Source of the DNA: Myxococcales bacterium
Lineage (GTDB): Bacteria > Myxococcota_A > Polyangia > Fen-1088
DNA: 6,535 nucleotides
Direction: 5' to 3'
Assembly: GCA_003170035.1 (NCBI GenBank)
Contig: PMZX01000258.1
Span: 5,342-11,876 of the forward strand
In this document: piece by piece, positions 5,309 to 6,535 of the stretch
Layout: every line of letters begins with the position of its first letter
Numbering within the stretch: position 1 is the first letter of the stretch
The notes under the pieces: model-generated
Databases searched by the model: none
Seen by the model: only the letters and a program-made list of their open reading frames with translations
Told to the model about the DNA's origin: nothing
Made by a program: the position numbers and the translations under genes

Positions 5309-6160
5309 ATGAGGCCCATGCACCGTCCTGGTTTGTCAGGAATGCTGATTTCAGTCTTTGTCGCCGCCTGGGGGGCGCGGGCCATGGCTGCGCCTCGGGT
5401 GGTGATATTGGAGATGGCCGGCGGTGCGCGGGACGTCCGGCAAGAGATCCGTGCCTCGGCGGAGGCGGCCCTGCGCGGACTGGGCGTCGAGGTCGTGCCC
5501 CAGGATCAGGTCAAGACCCGGCTGGACGACTGCAACGTCCCGTCCTGCCTGGCCGAGCTGGGTCGGCAGCTCGGGGCGAGCCACATCCTGGAGATCCAGG
5601 GCAGCTACGTGAACGAGTCGTACAACCTGCGTCTGGATCTGCGCGACGGCGGGACGGGGCGCATCCTGGGCAGCGATTCCAAGGAATGTGAGATCTGCTC
5701 GGCCAAGGATTTCTATCGCGCGGTCAGCGATCGCTCTGCCGCGCTCTGGACGCGTGTGGTGCGCGAGCAGGCCGGAGCGGGCCCAGCGCCCATGCAGGCT
5801 GTCTCCGCCACTCCGGCCCTACCGGAGACGAAGGTTGCCCCGCCCCCGACGAGGGCTTCCCGATCCTTCTGGCGTCAACCCTTGCCCGTGTTCGGCTTGG
5901 GCCTGGCGGCAGGCGGGGCGGTGCTTCTCGGTTTTGGGGGGCACTACCTGGCGGTGGACGGCGAGCCCGATCCGAGCTGCGCAGGCCGGGAGCCCTGCGC
6001 TTTCAAGCGCACCACCGCGAGCCTCGGCTGGGGCCTGCTGGCGGGCGGAGGCGCGGCTCTGCTGGGCGGAGTGGCCATTGTGATCTGGGGGCGCGATGAG
6101 CCGACCGGGCCGATGGTCTCTCTCGGCCCGGGGACGATCTTCTTTTCGGGGAGTTTCTAG
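5309..6160 (+). CDS. Secreted/membrane-anchored protein of unknown function
   Basis: This 283-aa protein is not assigned to a named family. Residues 1-27 look like a Sec signal peptide (basic start, LISVFVAAWGARAMA, likely cut after AMA). Residues ~29-155 form a small alpha/beta domain with the pattern VVILEM, a C75-x4-C80 pair, LGASHILEIQGSY, LDLRDGGTGRIL and a C127-x2-C130 pair. This recalls periplasmic TolB-N/CsgG-like domains and small secreted proteins common in myxobacterial genomes, but only loosely. A Pro/Ala linker (~156-188) leads to two Gly/Ala-rich hydrophobic segments (191-214 and 239-260) flanking a loop with C224 and C230. The end is SLGPGTIFFSGSF, a Phe-terminated strand reminiscent of outer-membrane proteins. 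Start is uncertain: ATG 5309 or 5318, neither with a good ribosome site. A HAD hydrolase gene follows 10 bases later, suggesting one transcript. Confidence 0.88.
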   Translation: MRPMHRPGLSGMLISVFVAAWGARAMAAPRVVILEMAGGARDVRQEIRASAEAALRGLGVEVVPQDQVKTRLDDCNVPSCLAELGRQLGASHILEIQGSYVNESYNLRLDLRDGGTGRILGSDSKECEICSAKDFYRAVSDRSAALWTRVVREQAGAGPAPMQAVSATPALPETKVAPPPTRASRSFWRQPLPVFGLGLAAGGAVLLGFGGHYLAVDGEPDPSCAGREPCAFKRTTASLGWGLLAGGGAALLGGVAIVIWGRDEPTGPMVSLGPGTIFFSGSF

Positions 6161-6170
6161 CCCTACGCCC

Positions 6171-6535
6171 ATGCCGACGATCTTGCTGTTCGACGTTGAC
6201 GGGACTCTAGTGACCAGCGGCGGGGTCGGACGTCGAGCCATCGAGCAGGCCTTCGAGCGGCGTCACGGTCGCCGCGACGTGGTGTCGTTCTCGTACGCAG
6301 GCATGACCGACAAGGCGATTGTGCGCGATGGCCTGCTGGCTCTCGACAAGCACTTTGCTTCTGACGTCGCGTTGCAGGCCGAGATGGAGGCCACGATTGC
6401 TTTCTATCTGCGGGTTCTGGAGGAAGAGGCGGCCCTGGCCGGAAGCATTCGTGTTCACGAGGGCATCCTGCGCGCGCTTGACCTGGCCGAGGCACGCCCC
6501 GAGGTGGCCCTGGGCCTGGGCACCGGGAACATGCG
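6171..6535 (+). CDS. HAD-superfamily hydrolase, phosphoglycolate phosphatase-like (3' end missing)
   Basis: The first 121 codons of a HAD hydrolase are present; the gene runs off the window. Motif I is FDVDGT (residues 7-12), with D8 the expected nucleophile and D10 the acid/base. The helical cap begins with AGMTDKAIVRDGL, the G-x-TD segment of the phosphoglycolate phosphatase/beta-phosphoglucomutase-like subgroup. Motif II appears as GLGTGN just before the cut. Members usually remove phosphate from small metabolites; the substrate cannot be told from this part. The start ATG 6171 directly precedes motif I as usual and lies 10 bases after the previous stop, without a clear ribosome site, so translation may be coupled to the gene before it. 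Confidence 0.92.
   Translation, partial: MPTILLFDVDGTLVTSGGVGRRAIEQAFERRHGRRDVVSFSYAGMTDKAIVRDGLLALDKHFASDVALQAEMEATIAFYLRVLEEEAALAGSIRVHEGILRALDLAEARPEVALGLGTGNM

Noticed and set aside
5283..5310. TTGACT as a -35 box for the secreted-protein gene
   Set aside because: A 17-base spacing puts the -10 over the start codon with a poor match (CAACAT); too weak unless the gene is leaderless from ATG 5318.

Overview
The window is GC-rich, densely coded bacterial chromosome. It most resembles a Myxococcota or other deltaproteobacterial-type genome. This is inference from gene content and style: three tandem bactofilins, a soluble PAS histidine kinase with a cysteine cluster, and a secreted small-domain protein with two Gly/Ala-rich membrane segments. 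No rRNA, tRNA, CRISPR array, transposase or integrase is visible, and nothing clearly marks horizontal transfer.

Layout, left to right. Positions 1-36 look like the last codons of an upstream gene, apparently coupled to a family 4 uracil-DNA glycosylase (38-838, +). A cytoplasmic PAS/HATPase sensor kinase (835-1968, -) converges on it, and the two stop codons overlap by 4 bases. A 282-bp divergent intergenic region (1969-2250) holds a candidate sigma70-type promoter (TTGACA at 2193), a 21-bp-period direct repeat and a small palindrome. Three paralogous bactofilin genes follow as an evident operon (2251-2607, 2643-2984, 2994-3596); the third carries a long Ala/Pro-rich tail ending in a basic cluster. 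A 191-bp gap with strong GC hairpins separates them from purF (3788-5185), the first committed enzyme of purine synthesis, of the Fe-S type. Immediately after purF is an imperfect inverted repeat of about 86 bp built from 7-base units. Then come a secreted or membrane-anchored protein of unknown function (5309-6160) and, 10 bases later, a HAD-family hydrolase cut by the window end (6171-6535).

Functionally this is mostly housekeeping (DNA repair, purine synthesis, HAD phosphatase) around a cytoskeletal module of three bactofilins, with an orphan sensor kinase divergent from it. The bactofilins probably co-assemble or form a scaffold. No chromosome-segregation (ParAB) or peptidoglycan-hydrolase partner gene lies in the window, so their client is unknown. 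The items most worth a second look are the bactofilin trio with its specialised third member, the cysteine-rich PAS kinase, the heptad-phased inverted repeat after purF and the unidentified secreted protein. I see no unmistakable new multi-gene system.
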